A stretch of DNA of 64,000 nucleotides from Paracoccaceae bacterium (GTDB lineage: Bacteria > Pseudomonadota > Alphaproteobacteria > Rhodobacterales > Rhodobacteraceae): contig JAAEZA010000001.1 of NCBI GenBank assembly GCA_018223125.1, positions 23,319-87,318 of the forward strand, in the 5' to 3' direction. Position 1 is the stretch's first letter. Every line of letters starts with the position of its first letter. The notes beneath the pieces were generated by a model. The model did no database searches. It was not told where the DNA came from and saw only the letters and a list, made by a program, of their open reading frames with translations. Positions 48,523-57,965 of this stretch are shown here, piece by piece. The translations under genes and the position numbers were made by a program.

Positions 48523-50652
48523 ATGAGCGCAGAGGATAAGAAAAACTGGGAAACGCTGGCAGAAAAGGAACTGCGTGGCAAACCGCTGGACAGTCTGAAC
48601 TGGGAAACTCCCGAAGGTATTATGGTCAAACCGGTCTATACCGAGGATGATCTGGAAGGTCTGGACCATCTGGGCGGTGTGCCCGGTGTGAATCCCTACA
48701 CACGGGGCCCTCGGGCCACCATGTATACCGGCCGTCCCTGGACCATCCGCCAGTATGCAGGCTTTTCCACCGCCGAGGAATCCAATGAATTCTACCGTCA
48801 GGCGTTGAAAGGCGGGCAGCAGGGGGTTTCTGTCGCCTTCGATCTGGCCACCCATCGCGGCTATGACAGCGACCACGAACGGGTTGTCGGGGATGTGGGC
48901 AAGGCCGGTGTGGCGATTGATTCGGTTGAGGATATGAAGATCCTGTTCGACGGCATCCCGCTGGACCAGATTTCCGTGTCCATGACGATGAACGGCGCTG
49001 TGATCCCTGTGCTGGCCTCCTTTATCGTTGCAGGCGAAGAACAGGGCCATGACCGCAAGGTGCTGTCCGGTACGATCCAGAACGACATCCTGAAAGAGTT
49101 TATGGTGCGCAACACCTACATCTATCCGCCGGAGCCTTCGATGCGGATCGTTGCGGATATTATCGAGTTTACGGCAAGTGACATGCCGAAGTTCAACTCG
49201 ATCTCGATTTCGGGCTATCACATGCAGGAAGCGGGCGCCAATCTGGTGCAGGAACTGGCCTTTACGCTGGCAGACGGCAAGGAATACGTCAAAACCGCGA
49301 TTGCCAAGGGCATGGATGTGGACGCTTTTGCTGGGCGCCTGTCGTTCTTCTTTGCGATTGGTATGAACTTCTTCATGGAAATCGCCAAACTGCGCGCGGC
49401 GCGTCTGCTCTGGGCGGAGATCATGGCAGAGTTCAATCCCAAGAAGCCGGGGTCTTCCATGCTGCGCACCCACTGTCAGACGTCGGGCGTGTCCTTGCAG
49501 GAACAGGATCCCTACAACAATGTGGTGCGCACCGCTTATGAAGCGATGAGCGCGGTACTGGGCGGCACGCAGAGCCTGCACACCAACTCTTTTGACGAGG
49601 CGATTGCCCTGCCAACCGAAGAATCCGCGCGGCTGGCCCGTAACACCCAACTTATCCTGCAAAACGAAACCGGCGTGACCAATGTGGTCGATCCGCTGGC
49701 AGGCTCTTACTATATCGAAAACCTGACCAACGAGTTGGCCAATGAAGCGCGCAAGATCATTCAGGAAGTGGATGATATGGGCGGCATGACCAAGGCTGTG
49801 GCCTCTGGCATGCCCAAACTGCGCATTGAAGAGGCCGCTGCCCGCCGTCAGGCCGCGGTGGATCGGGGCGACGAGGTTGTGGTCGGCGTGAACAAGTTCA
49901 CGCTTGATAAACAGCCTGAAATTAACATCCGCGATATCGACAATTCCGCCGTACGTGACAGCCAGATCGCACGGCTGGAAAAAATCCGCGCCACGCGGGA
50001 TGCGGATGCCTGTGCACAGGCCCTGATGCTGCTGGAGCAGGGCGCACGCACCGGCGAGGGCAACCTGCTGGCGCTGGCGGTAGAGGCCGCACGGGCACGG
50101 GCCACAGTGGGGGAAATTTCAGACGCAATGGAAGCCGCCTTCGGGCGTCATAGAGCAGAGGTAAAGACATTGGCAGGTGTATATGGTGCCGCCTATGAAG
50201 GCGACGAAGGGTTTGCACAAATTCAGGCAGATGTAGATGCTTTTGCCAAGGCGGAGGGCCGCCGCCCGCGCATGCTGGTGGTCAAGATGGGGCAGGACGG
50301 CCATGACCGTGGTGCCAAAGTTATCGCCACTGCCTTCGCCGATATCGGCTTTGACGTGGATGTGGGCCCCCTGTTCCAGACCCCGGACGAGGCTGCGCGG
50401 GATGCCATTGACAACGATGTGCATGTGATCGGTATTTCTTCTCAGGCTGCGGGGCATAAAACGCTGGCACCCCAGTTGGTTCAGGCGCTAAAAGACCAGA
50501 ACGCAGAGGATATCATCGTGATTTGTGGCGGCGTCATTCCGCAGCAGGACTATGATTTCCTCTACAAATCAGGGGTGAAGGCGATCTTTGGACCGGGAAC
50601 AAACATTCCGTCTGCGGCACGCAACATCCTTGAACTGATAAAATCCAGTTAA
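48523..50652 (+). CDS. scpA: Methylmalonyl-CoA mutase (adenosylcobalamin-dependent)
   Basis: The 709-residue protein joins the catalytic barrel ('[20 protein letters not shown]', '[16 protein letters not shown]', '[18 protein letters not shown]') to the C-terminal B12 domain with DxHxxG in '[20 protein letters not shown]'. It converts methylmalonyl-CoA to succinyl-CoA, completing propionyl-CoA assimilation. It has single-subunit homodimer length. The methylmalonyl-CoA epimerase and the MeaB chaperone are not seen here. It is followed 9 bases later by maeB. Confidence 0.96.
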   Translation: MSAEDKKNWETLAEKELRGKPLDSLNWETPEGIMVKPVYTEDDLEGLDHLGGVPGVNPYTRGPRATMYTGRPWTIRQYAGFSTAEESNEFYRQALKGGQQGVSVAFDLATHRGYDSDHERVVGDVGKAGVAIDSVEDMKILFDGIPLDQISVSMTMNGAVIPVLASFIVAGEEQGHDRKVLSGTIQNDILKEFMVRNTYIYPPEPSMRIVADIIEFTASDMPKFNSISISGYHMQEAGANLVQELAFTLADGKEYVKTAIAKGMDVDAFAGRLSFFFAIGMNFFMEIAKLRAARLLWAEIMAEFNPKKPGSSMLRTHCQTSGVSLQEQDPYNNVVRTAYEAMSAVLGGTQSLHTNSFDEAIALPTEESARLARNTQLILQNETGVTNVVDPLAGSYYIENLTNELANEARKIIQEVDDMGGMTKAVASGMPKLRIEEAAARRQAAVDRGDEVVVGVNKFTLDKQPEINIRDIDNSAVRDSQIARLEKIRATRDADACAQALMLLEQGARTGEGNLLALAVEAARARATVGEISDAMEAAFGRHRAEVKTLAGVYGAAYEGDEGFAQIQADVDAFAKAEGRRPRMLVVKMGQDGHDRGAKVIATAFADIGFDVDVGPLFQTPDEAARDAIDNDVHVIGISSQAAGHKTLAPQLVQALKDQNAEDIIVICGGVIPQQDYDFLYKSGVKAIFGPGTNIPSAARNILELIKSS

Positions 50653-50661
50653 GGAGTCACC

Positions 50662-52929
50662 ATGGTCGACACGCCCAAAACCCGCGCCCTGAATTATCAC
50701 CAGCACCCCAAGCCGGGAAAACTGGAAATCAGGGCCACCAAACCTATGGGCAACCAGCGGGATCTGTCGCTGGCCTATAGTCCGGGCGTGGCAGAGGCGT
50801 GTCTTGAAATCAAAGAGGACCGCAGCGCGGCCGAACGCTACACCACGCGGGGCAATCTTGTCGGGGTGGTCAGCAACGGTTCGGCTGTGCTGGGGCTGGG
50901 CAATATCGGGGCACTGGCCTCAAAGCCGGTGATGGAGGGCAAGGCGGTCCTGTTCAAGAAATTCGCCAATATTGATTGCTTTGACATCGAACTGGATGAA
51001 ACCGACCCCGAAAAACTGGCGGAAATCGTCTGTGCGTTGGAACCCACTTTCGGGGCGATAAACCTTGAGGATATCAAGGCACCGGATTGTTTTATTGTCG
51101 AAAAAATCTGCCGCGAGCGGATGAACATTCCTGTTTTCCACGACGACCAGCACGGCACGGCGATCGTGGTGGGGGCAGCGGCCACCAATGCGATTGAAGT
51201 TGCGGGCAAACGGTTCGAGGACATTAAAATCGTCTCAACAGGGGGCGGTGCTGCGGGGATCGCCTGTCTGAACATGCTGGTGAAACTGGGGGTGAAGCGG
51301 GAAAATATATGGCTCTGCGATATTCACGGGCTGGTTTATAAAGGCCGCACCGAGGATATGAACCCGCAGAAAGCCGCCTTTGCCCAAGAAAGCGAATTGC
51401 GGACATTGGATGAAGTGATCGAAGGGGCGGATATGTTTCTCGGCCTGTCCGGTCCCGGTGTGCTGAAACCCGAAATGGTCAAGCGGATGACGCCCCAGCC
51501 GATCATCTTTGCGCTGGCCAATCCGACGCCGGAAATCATGCCGGATGCGGCCAAGGCGGTGGCGCCGGATGCAATTATTGCGACGGGGCGTTCGGACTAT
51601 CCCAATCAGGTCAATAACGTTCTATGCTTTCCGTTCATCTTTCGCGGCGCATTGGATGTGGGCGCGACCGAGATCAACGATGCGATGCAAATCGGTTGTG
51701 TCAAAGGCATTGCCGAACTGGCCCGCGCCACCAGCAGTGCCGAAGCCGCTGCCGCCTATCAGGGCGAGAAAATGACTTTCGGGCCGGATTACCTGATCCC
51801 CAAGCCCTTTGATCCGCGTCTGATGGGGATTGTCGCGAGCGCTGTTGCCAAAGCCGCGATGGACAGCGGTGTTGCCAAACGCCCTGTCGAAAGTATCGAG
51901 GATTACAAGGCTGATCTGGACCGCTCGGTCTTTAAATCCGCCTTCATCATGCGCCCCGTGTTCGAACTGGCCCGCAACACCGTGCGCCGCCTGATCTTTG
52001 CGGAAGGTGAAAGCGAACGGGTGCTGCGCGCGGTGGGCGCGATGATGGAAGAGGGCGTGGACCGTCCGATCCTGATCGGACGTCCCGAAGTGATCAAACA
52101 GCGGATTTCCCGCGCTGGTCTGCGCATCCAGCCGGATATGGACTTTGACGTGGTGAATCCCGAAAGCGACAGCCGCTACCGCGATTACTGGAAAACCTAT
52201 TACGATCTGATGAAACGGCGCGGTGTAACGCCTGATCTGGCCAAGGCCATCATGCGCACCAATACAACCGCCATTGGCGCGATTGCCGTGCATCGCGGTG
52301 AAGCCGACAGCCTGATCTGCGGCACTTTCGGCCAGTATCTGTGGCACCTGAAATACGTCAGCGAAATTCTGGGGCGGGGGGATTTGCACCCTGTCGGGGC
52401 GCTCTCGGTGATGATCCAGCAAAGCGGCGCCTTGTTTGTGGCCGATACGCAGGTCAATCCCGAACCGACTGCGGATCAGATTGCCCAGACTGTGATTGCT
52501 GCGGCCCGTCATGTCAAACGCTTCGGTGTTGCGCCCAAAGTGGCGCTGCTGTCCCATTCCCAGTTCGGTAATCTGGACACGGAAAGCGGCCGCCGGATGC
52601 GCGGCGCGTTGGAAATCCTCGACGGGCTTGATCTGGACTTCCAGTACGAAGGCGAAATGCACGCGGATAGTGCGCTTGATCCCGAAGTGCGCGCGCGGAT
52701 CATGCCGGACAGCCGGATGGAGGGCGCGGCCAACACGCTGGTCTTTGCCAATACCGATGCGGCAAGTGCCGTGCGCAACGTGTTGAAAACCCGTGCAGGG
52801 GGGCTGGAGGTAGGCCCGATCCTGATGGGGATGGGCAACAAGGCCCATATCGTGACCCCGTCGATCACACCGAGGGGATTGTTGAACATTGCCGCACTGG
52901 CCGGAACGTCGGTGCATTCTTACGACTAA
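50662..52929 (+). CDS. maeB: NADP-dependent malic enzyme with C-terminal phosphotransacetylase-like domain
   Basis: The 755-residue protein decarboxylates malate to pyruvate. The N-terminal malic enzyme (1-430) has 'DLSLAYSPGVAEACLEIKED', 'IPVFHDDQHGTAIVVGAAAT' and 'KIVSTGGGAAGIACLNML'. The C-terminal PTA-like domain (about 440-755) has 'RTNTTAIGAIAVHRGEADSL' and normally regulates rather than catalyses. Following mcm, it would drain succinyl-CoA-derived malate to pyruvate. The ATG follows TAAGGAGTCACC. prpE follows after 23 bases, so mcm-maeB-prpE is one operon. Confidence 0.95.
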   Translation: MVDTPKTRALNYHQHPKPGKLEIRATKPMGNQRDLSLAYSPGVAEACLEIKEDRSAAERYTTRGNLVGVVSNGSAVLGLGNIGALASKPVMEGKAVLFKKFANIDCFDIELDETDPEKLAEIVCALEPTFGAINLEDIKAPDCFIVEKICRERMNIPVFHDDQHGTAIVVGAAATNAIEVAGKRFEDIKIVSTGGGAAGIACLNMLVKLGVKRENIWLCDIHGLVYKGRTEDMNPQKAAFAQESELRTLDEVIEGADMFLGLSGPGVLKPEMVKRMTPQPIIFALANPTPEIMPDAAKAVAPDAIIATGRSDYPNQVNNVLCFPFIFRGALDVGATEINDAMQIGCVKGIAELARATSSAEAAAAYQGEKMTFGPDYLIPKPFDPRLMGIVASAVAKAAMDSGVAKRPVESIEDYKADLDRSVFKSAFIMRPVFELARNTVRRLIFAEGESERVLRAVGAMMEEGVDRPILIGRPEVIKQRISRAGLRIQPDMDFDVVNPESDSRYRDYWKTYYDLMKRRGVTPDLAKAIMRTNTTAIGAIAVHRGEADSLICGTFGQYLWHLKYVSEILGRGDLHPVGALSVMIQQSGALFVADTQVNPEPTADQIAQTVIAAARHVKRFGVAPKVALLSHSQFGNLDTESGRRMRGALEILDGLDLDFQYEGEMHADSALDPEVRARIMPDSRMEGAANTLVFANTDAASAVRNVLKTRAGGLEVGPILMGMGNKAHIVTPSITPRGLLNIAALAGTSVHSYD

Positions 52930-52952
52930 AAGGGACGAACGGGAGGAGAACC

Positions 52953-54842
52953 ATGGGATATAAAGAGGTTTATGAAAGCTGGCAGGCCGATCCGGAGGCG
53001 TTCTGGATGGAGGCTGCCAACGCCATCGATTGGATTGTAGAGCCAACCAAGGCGCTGCACGATGAAAATGCCCCGCTTTACGAATGGTTCTCCGATGGTG
53101 TGGTGAACACCTGCTACAATGCCGTGGACCGGCATGTGGAAAACGGGCGCGGCGATCAGGACGCGATCATTTACGACAGCCCGATCACCGGCGCAAAAAG
53201 CCGGATCACCTATGCAGAACTGCAAACCCGTGTTGCCCGCTTAGGTGGAGCCTTGCTGGAGCAGGGGGTTATTAAAGGTGATCGGGTTATCATCTATATG
53301 TCGATGACCCCCGAAGCGATTATCGCCATGCTGGCCTGTGCGCGGATCGGTGCAATCCACTCGGTCGTTTTTGGCGGTTTCGCGGCCAGCGAACTGGCCA
53401 CACGGATTGACGATGCAACCCCGAAAGCCGTCATTGCCAGTAGCTGCGGGATCGAACCGGGGCGCGTCATCGCCTATAAGCCATTGCTTGACGAAGCCAT
53501 TGAGATGTCCGCTCACAAGCCCGAGACCTGCATTATCTTCCAGCGCGAACAGGCCGAGGCAACACTGGAACCGGGACGCGACCACGACTGGAACGAAGTA
53601 CAAGCAAATGTGACACCAGCACCTTGCGTTCCGGTGAAAGGCAATGATCCGGTTTATGTGCTCTATACCTCCGGTACCACGGGCCAGCCCAAGGGCGTTG
53701 TGCGCCATACAGGTGGTCATCTGGTGGCGCTGAACTGGACCATGAAGAACGTCTACGGCGTTGATCCGGGTGATGTGTTCTGGGCCGCATCTGATGTGGG
53801 TTGGGTCGTGGGGCATTCCTACATCTGTTACGGACCATTGATCCACGGAAACACTACAGTCGTGTTTGAGGGCAAGCCGGTCGGCACGCCGGATGCAGGT
53901 ACGTTCTGGCGGGTGATGCAGGACTATAAGGTCCGCGCTATGTTCACCGCGCCAACTGCTTTCCGTGCAATCAAACGGGAAGATCCCAAGGGCGAATATC
54001 GCCAGAAATATGATTTATCGAACCTAGAAACCCTGTTTCTGGCCGGAGAGCGGGCCGATCCTGACACAATCCTGTGGGCGCAGGACCAGCTCGGGATTCC
54101 GGTGATTGACCACTGGTGGCAAACCGAAAGCGGCTATCCGATGGTGGGCAACCCGATGGGGATCGAGGCGCTGCCGGTCAAGGTCGGGTCTCCGACGGTG
54201 CCAATGCCGGGCTTTGATGTGCGCATCCTGAACGATGAGGGAGAGGAAATGCCGGTCGGGGAGCTTGGCGCGATTGCGGTGAAACTGCCGCTGCCGCCGG
54301 GCACCCTGCCGACCTTGTGGAACGCCGAGGACCGCTACCGCTCCGCCTATCTCAAAACCTTTGAGGGGTATTACGAAACCGGCGATGCCGGCATGAAGGA
54401 TGAAGACGGATATCTTTATATCATGGCGCGCACCGATGATGTGATCAACGTGGCGGGACACCGGCTGTCAACCGGCGCGATGGAGGAAATCCTCGCCGGT
54501 CATCCCGATGTGGCGGAATGCGCCGTGATCGGCGTTGCGGATCCCCTGAAAGGGCAGTTGCCGCTTGGGACGTTGTGCCTGACCTCCGGTGTAGATCGCC
54601 CACACGACGAAATTGTGAAGGAATGTATCCAGCTTGTACGTGACAGGATCGGCGCTGTGGCGGCTTTCAAACTGGCCTGCGTCGTGGATCGTCTGCCCAA
54701 AACCCGCTCCGGTAAAATCCTGCGGGCAACCATGGTGAAGATCGCAAATGGCGAAGAGTTCAAAACGCCCGCCACAATTGATGATCCCGCTATCATTGAC
54801 GAGATCGCAGCGTCATTTAAATCGCTCGGCTACCCTGGGTAG
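52953..54842 (+). CDS. prpE: Propionyl-CoA synthetase
   Basis: The 629-residue AMP-forming acyl-CoA synthetase has the phosphate loop 'LYTSGTTGQPKGVVRHTGGH', the hinge block 'GYYETGDAGMKDEDGYLYIM' and the adenylation lysine in 'RLPKTRSGKILRATM'. Its N terminus 'MGYKEVYESWQADPEAFW' and length match PrpE rather than AcsA (about 650). Roseobacter PrpE also activates acrylate (from memory). It closes the mcm-maeB-prpE operon and supplies substrate for pccBA. The ATG follows GGGAGGAGAACC. Confidence 0.94.
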   Translation: MGYKEVYESWQADPEAFWMEAANAIDWIVEPTKALHDENAPLYEWFSDGVVNTCYNAVDRHVENGRGDQDAIIYDSPITGAKSRITYAELQTRVARLGGALLEQGVIKGDRVIIYMSMTPEAIIAMLACARIGAIHSVVFGGFAASELATRIDDATPKAVIASSCGIEPGRVIAYKPLLDEAIEMSAHKPETCIIFQREQAEATLEPGRDHDWNEVQANVTPAPCVPVKGNDPVYVLYTSGTTGQPKGVVRHTGGHLVALNWTMKNVYGVDPGDVFWAASDVGWVVGHSYICYGPLIHGNTTVVFEGKPVGTPDAGTFWRVMQDYKVRAMFTAPTAFRAIKREDPKGEYRQKYDLSNLETLFLAGERADPDTILWAQDQLGIPVIDHWWQTESGYPMVGNPMGIEALPVKVGSPTVPMPGFDVRILNDEGEEMPVGELGAIAVKLPLPPGTLPTLWNAEDRYRSAYLKTFEGYYETGDAGMKDEDGYLYIMARTDDVINVAGHRLSTGAMEEILAGHPDVAECAVIGVADPLKGQLPLGTLCLTSGVDRPHDEIVKECIQLVRDRIGAVAAFKLACVVDRLPKTRSGKILRATMVKIANGEEFKTPATIDDPAIIDEIAASFKSLGYPG

Positions 54843-54992
54843 CTTGTGGACTGGTCCTAACGGGTTAAGATAAGCTAGAGTAAGCCTGCATCCTGTTTGG
54901 GGTGCGGGTCCAATGACAGCAAGAAGAACCACGTGTTAAAGATCCGTAAAAGCTATCTTACCGAACCGGCTCTAACAGGGCCGGAATAGCCT

Positions 54993-56339
54993 GTGAGGGG
55001 TCGGATTCTAATTGTTGAGGGCAGGGGAAAACTCCTGAGTTCTCTTACCCGACAACTGGAGCAGCAGGGTTATACTGTCGATCTCGCCCATAATTTGCCC
55101 AAAGCCGCAGAACTGTTTGCGACCTGTGGACATGCCATTGTTATCGTCGATCTGCTGATTTCGGAACACGGGGTAAAGCCCGTGATCGGGGGCATGTTGG
55201 GCGCACGTCCGCAGACACGGATCATTGTGACCACTGCAAGCGGTTCGATGAAGCAGGCCGCCGATGCAATGAAGCTCGGCGCGTTCGATTTTATTGTCAA
55301 ACCCTTCGACAGCGAGCGTCTGGTGCATTTTGTAAACAATGCGGCCAGGGTGCCGGACGCGGGCAATCCTGCCGCAGAGCCTTCACGGCTGGCACGCGGC
55401 TATCTGGACATGGACAGTACGGTTCACAAGTTCATCGCAAAGATTGCGCCCTCTTTGGCAACTGTGCTGATTACCGGCCCGAAAGGCGTGATGAAAGAGG
55501 CTTGTGCGCGTCTGATACACACCAGATCCTCTTTGCGAGAGGGGGCTTTCACCGTGCTGGAGTGCCAGAAGGGCAGGGCTGGCGAGTTTTACGATTACCT
55601 TCCCAAAGATCTGTTTCAATCGGGAGGAACCGTCTTTTTCAACGACATTTGTGATCTTCCTCTCAGGGTGCAGACGCAGCTTTTGTGGTTTCTGCAAACC
55701 GGACTGGTCAAGGATGCCGAGGGGGTAACCCAGAGGCCGGATATTAGGATGATTTGCGGAACTTCCCTGCCACCCGAAGCAGCCATGTCCGCAGGCCGTT
55801 TGCGCGAGGATCTTTACTACCGTCTGTCCGTGGCTTCTCTGGCGCTTCCGGGATTAACGGATGGACGATTTTCGGTGCGGGTTATGGCACAAGAGCTGTT
55901 CAGCGCCTACTGCCGCGTTATCGGGCGTGGCAATTGCGTGCTTGGGCCCGACGTTTGCGATATGTTCGAGCAATACAGCTGGCCGGGGCAACAGGCCGAA
56001 CTGGTGAAGCTTCTGCGCAGCCTTGCAGACTCTGCCCCGTCGGGTGAGGTAACACCGGCCCATCTGCCCCGCAGCTTTCTGAAAGCATTCCGCCAAGACC
56101 AGACAGAATTTGCCCGCAGTCAGCAGGAAGCGGCGGCCGGATCACAAAACCAGACCGACGTTTACGAAGCAGCGCTTCGCGCGTTGATCCGGGACGGGCT
56201 GACTCTGGCAGAGATTGAAAAATCCGTGATCGAAGTGACCATCCGTCACTATCAGGGGTCCATTCCCCGTGCGGCGGCACACCTTGGTGTGTCTCCATCG
56301 ACGCTTTACCGCAAGCTGGAAAGCTGGTCGAAAAGCTAG
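54993..56339 (+). CDS. Degenerate NtrC-family response regulator (sigma-54 motifs lost)
   Basis: The 448-residue protein has receiver, AAA+ and Fis-type HTH domains in the order of NtrC. The receiver keeps the phosphoacceptor region ('IVIVDLLISEHG') and Lys ('FIVKPFD'), but the acidic pair is replaced by 'VEG'. In the AAA+ domain Walker A reads 'ITGPKGVMKE' instead of GxxGxGKE, Walker B reads 'GGTVFFNDI' instead of GGTLFLDEI, and the L1 loop with GAFTGA is deleted between them. The arginine-finger region 'REDLYYRLSVASLALPGL' is intact. The HTH is 'IPRAAAHLGVSPSTLYRKLE'. It should bind DNA but cannot activate sigma-54 polymerase in the standard way. It starts with GTG; no sensor kinase is adjacent. 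Confidence 0.88.
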   Translation: MRGRILIVEGRGKLLSSLTRQLEQQGYTVDLAHNLPKAAELFATCGHAIVIVDLLISEHGVKPVIGGMLGARPQTRIIVTTASGSMKQAADAMKLGAFDFIVKPFDSERLVHFVNNAARVPDAGNPAAEPSRLARGYLDMDSTVHKFIAKIAPSLATVLITGPKGVMKEACARLIHTRSSLREGAFTVLECQKGRAGEFYDYLPKDLFQSGGTVFFNDICDLPLRVQTQLLWFLQTGLVKDAEGVTQRPDIRMICGTSLPPEAAMSAGRLREDLYYRLSVASLALPGLTDGRFSVRVMAQELFSAYCRVIGRGNCVLGPDVCDMFEQYSWPGQQAELVKLLRSLADSAPSGEVTPAHLPRSFLKAFRQDQTEFARSQQEAAAGSQNQTDVYEAALRALIRDGLTLAEIEKSVIEVTIRHYQGSIPRAAAHLGVSPSTLYRKLESWSKS

Positions 56340-56568
56340 CTCCGGCTGTTTGGATCTATCCATCCCTTATGCGTCCCTTCGCGGGGAGTTAAAAGGTATG
56401 GATCAAAGGGAGTTGGGCCTCAGACTTCAAGTGCGTGGCCCTAGGTGAGACCCCAAAACCGTGGGGTCGCGCACGGAATTACCACGAAATATAGCGACAA
56501 TCGGGCAAAATTACTTTACATTGTGTCTTAAAAAAGGCACGGTTACTGCAAAAAAGGCAGGTAAAAAT

Positions 56569-57876
56569 ATGTATCCAAAAGGGCTTGAGATGCGTGATAT
56601 AATCAGAATGGCGGCAGGCATGGCAACCGGATTTGCGGTTGTCTTCACACTTTCCGATCCGGCCGAGGCCCAGTCCTTGCGCAAGATCACGGCACCCGCC
56701 GAAAATCCCCCCCAATCGTTCACCGGAAAGCAATATGTGGACAGCCGTGGCTGTGTGTTTATTCGCGCCGGATTTGGCGGACGGGTCACCTGGGTGCCCC
56801 GCGTCAATCGTAAGCGGAATGTTTATTGTTCGCCAAACAACCGGCCTTCGCTGTCTGGCAGCCAGCTTGCAGCACTGAAACCGGCACCGGGTAAGCAAAC
56901 CGGCAACAAGGTTGTGGATCTTTCCCTGTCGGAACCGGCCACGGCGAAACCGGCCCCCAAGGTTGTCCGGACCGCGCCGAAAAAGGTTGCGGCAGCAAAA
57001 CCGGCGCCACAAGCCAAGCCTAAACCAACGCGCAAAGTGGCTGCCGTTCAGCCCCGTCCTGCCAAAGTGGCGGTCGCAACCCCTGCAATGACACGGACCA
57101 ACCTGGCACGGCGGGGACCACAAGCGGTTCACCCCGGCGATCTGGTACGGTCCGGTCGGGAGCGGGCTGAAAATGCCGGTTTGAAGGCGCAAACTCCTTC
57201 CGCGACCACGGCAGTGGTGGCGGCTCCGGTTCAAACCGCGCGTGTGACTACCGTTCCTGCACAGCGGGTTGCCACGACTTATACATCGCCTGCGGCACAA
57301 AAGGTGCATCCGGGCGATCTGGTGCGCCAGCAACAGCAACGTCGCCTTCAGGCTGCGGCTGCGGCCAATGCCAGCGTTTACAAAAAGCCTGCGAAACCTG
57401 TGCGTAAGGTGACAAGAGCCCAGGTTGTCGATCCGATCCACGGTCTGCAAACCGTTGGCACTATCATTGATCCCGATGTAACAGCCCGTGGCGATGCGCA
57501 GATGGAAATGGTCTGGACCAACACGGTTCCCCGCCGTCTGGTGCAAAAGAAGGTTCGTGTGCGTCAGGTCGCGGTTGCCGGTTCCACCGTGAAGGCGATC
57601 AAGTCGTCGAAATCTTATACGCAGCCGAAACCAAAGGCGCGTAGTGCAGGCAAGCGCTATGTTCAGGTTGGAACATTCGGCGATGCAACCAATGCGCGCC
57701 GCACGGTTTCGCGGTTTCAGGCTGGCGGCCTGCCGGTTGGTACCCGTACCATCGCGCGTAACGGAAAGAATTTGAAAGTTGTTCTGTTGGGGCCGTTCAG
57801 CAGCGAAGCGCAGATGCAATCCGCGCTGCGCTCTGCACGGGGTGCCGGCTTCGGGGATGCGTTCTACGCGAACTGA
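56569..57876 (+). CDS. SPOR-domain envelope protein with Pro/Ala/Lys-rich linker
   Basis: From the ATG at 56569 (8 bases after AAGGCAGG) the protein has 435 residues. Residues 1-33 are a signal peptide or anchor ('MAAGMATGFAVVFTLSDPAEA'). A small domain with two Cys (about 45-85, 'GCVFIRAGFGGRVTWVPR') follows, then a long low-complexity linker rich in Ala, Pro, Lys and Val. The motif 'VHPGDLVR' appears twice in it. The last 75 residues are an SPOR domain ('RYVQVGTFGDATNARRTVSR' to 'GAGFGDAFYAN') that binds denuded peptidoglycan at the septum. The likely role is in cell division or wall remodelling. An AT-rich 5' leader and a GACCCC/GGGGTC hairpin (56449-56468) precede it. Confidence 0.88.
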   Translation: MYPKGLEMRDIIRMAAGMATGFAVVFTLSDPAEAQSLRKITAPAENPPQSFTGKQYVDSRGCVFIRAGFGGRVTWVPRVNRKRNVYCSPNNRPSLSGSQLAALKPAPGKQTGNKVVDLSLSEPATAKPAPKVVRTAPKKVAAAKPAPQAKPKPTRKVAAVQPRPAKVAVATPAMTRTNLARRGPQAVHPGDLVRSGRERAENAGLKAQTPSATTAVVAAPVQTARVTTVPAQRVATTYTSPAAQKVHPGDLVRQQQQRRLQAAAAANASVYKKPAKPVRKVTRAQVVDPIHGLQTVGTIIDPDVTARGDAQMEMVWTNTVPRRLVQKKVRVRQVAVAGSTVKAIKSSKSYTQPKPKARSAGKRYVQVGTFGDATNARRTVSRFQAGGLPVGTRTIARNGKNLKVVLLGPFSSEAQMQSALRSARGAGFGDAFYAN

Positions 57877-57919
57877 GCCAAAGCGCCGATAACTCCAATT
57901 TCCCGACTTTTCAATCATG

Positions 57920-57943
57920 CCAGCGGCACAAGCCGCTGGTTTT
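57920..57943 (+). terminator. Rho-independent terminator after the SPOR gene
   Basis: CCAGCGGC pairs with GCCGCTGG around ACAA, followed by TTTTAC. It ends 22 bases before the start of the next gene, so that gene probably has a promoter overlapping this region or relies on readthrough. Confidence 0.8.
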
Positions 57944-57965
57944 ACTTTGGATTGGAGAGTTAGAC

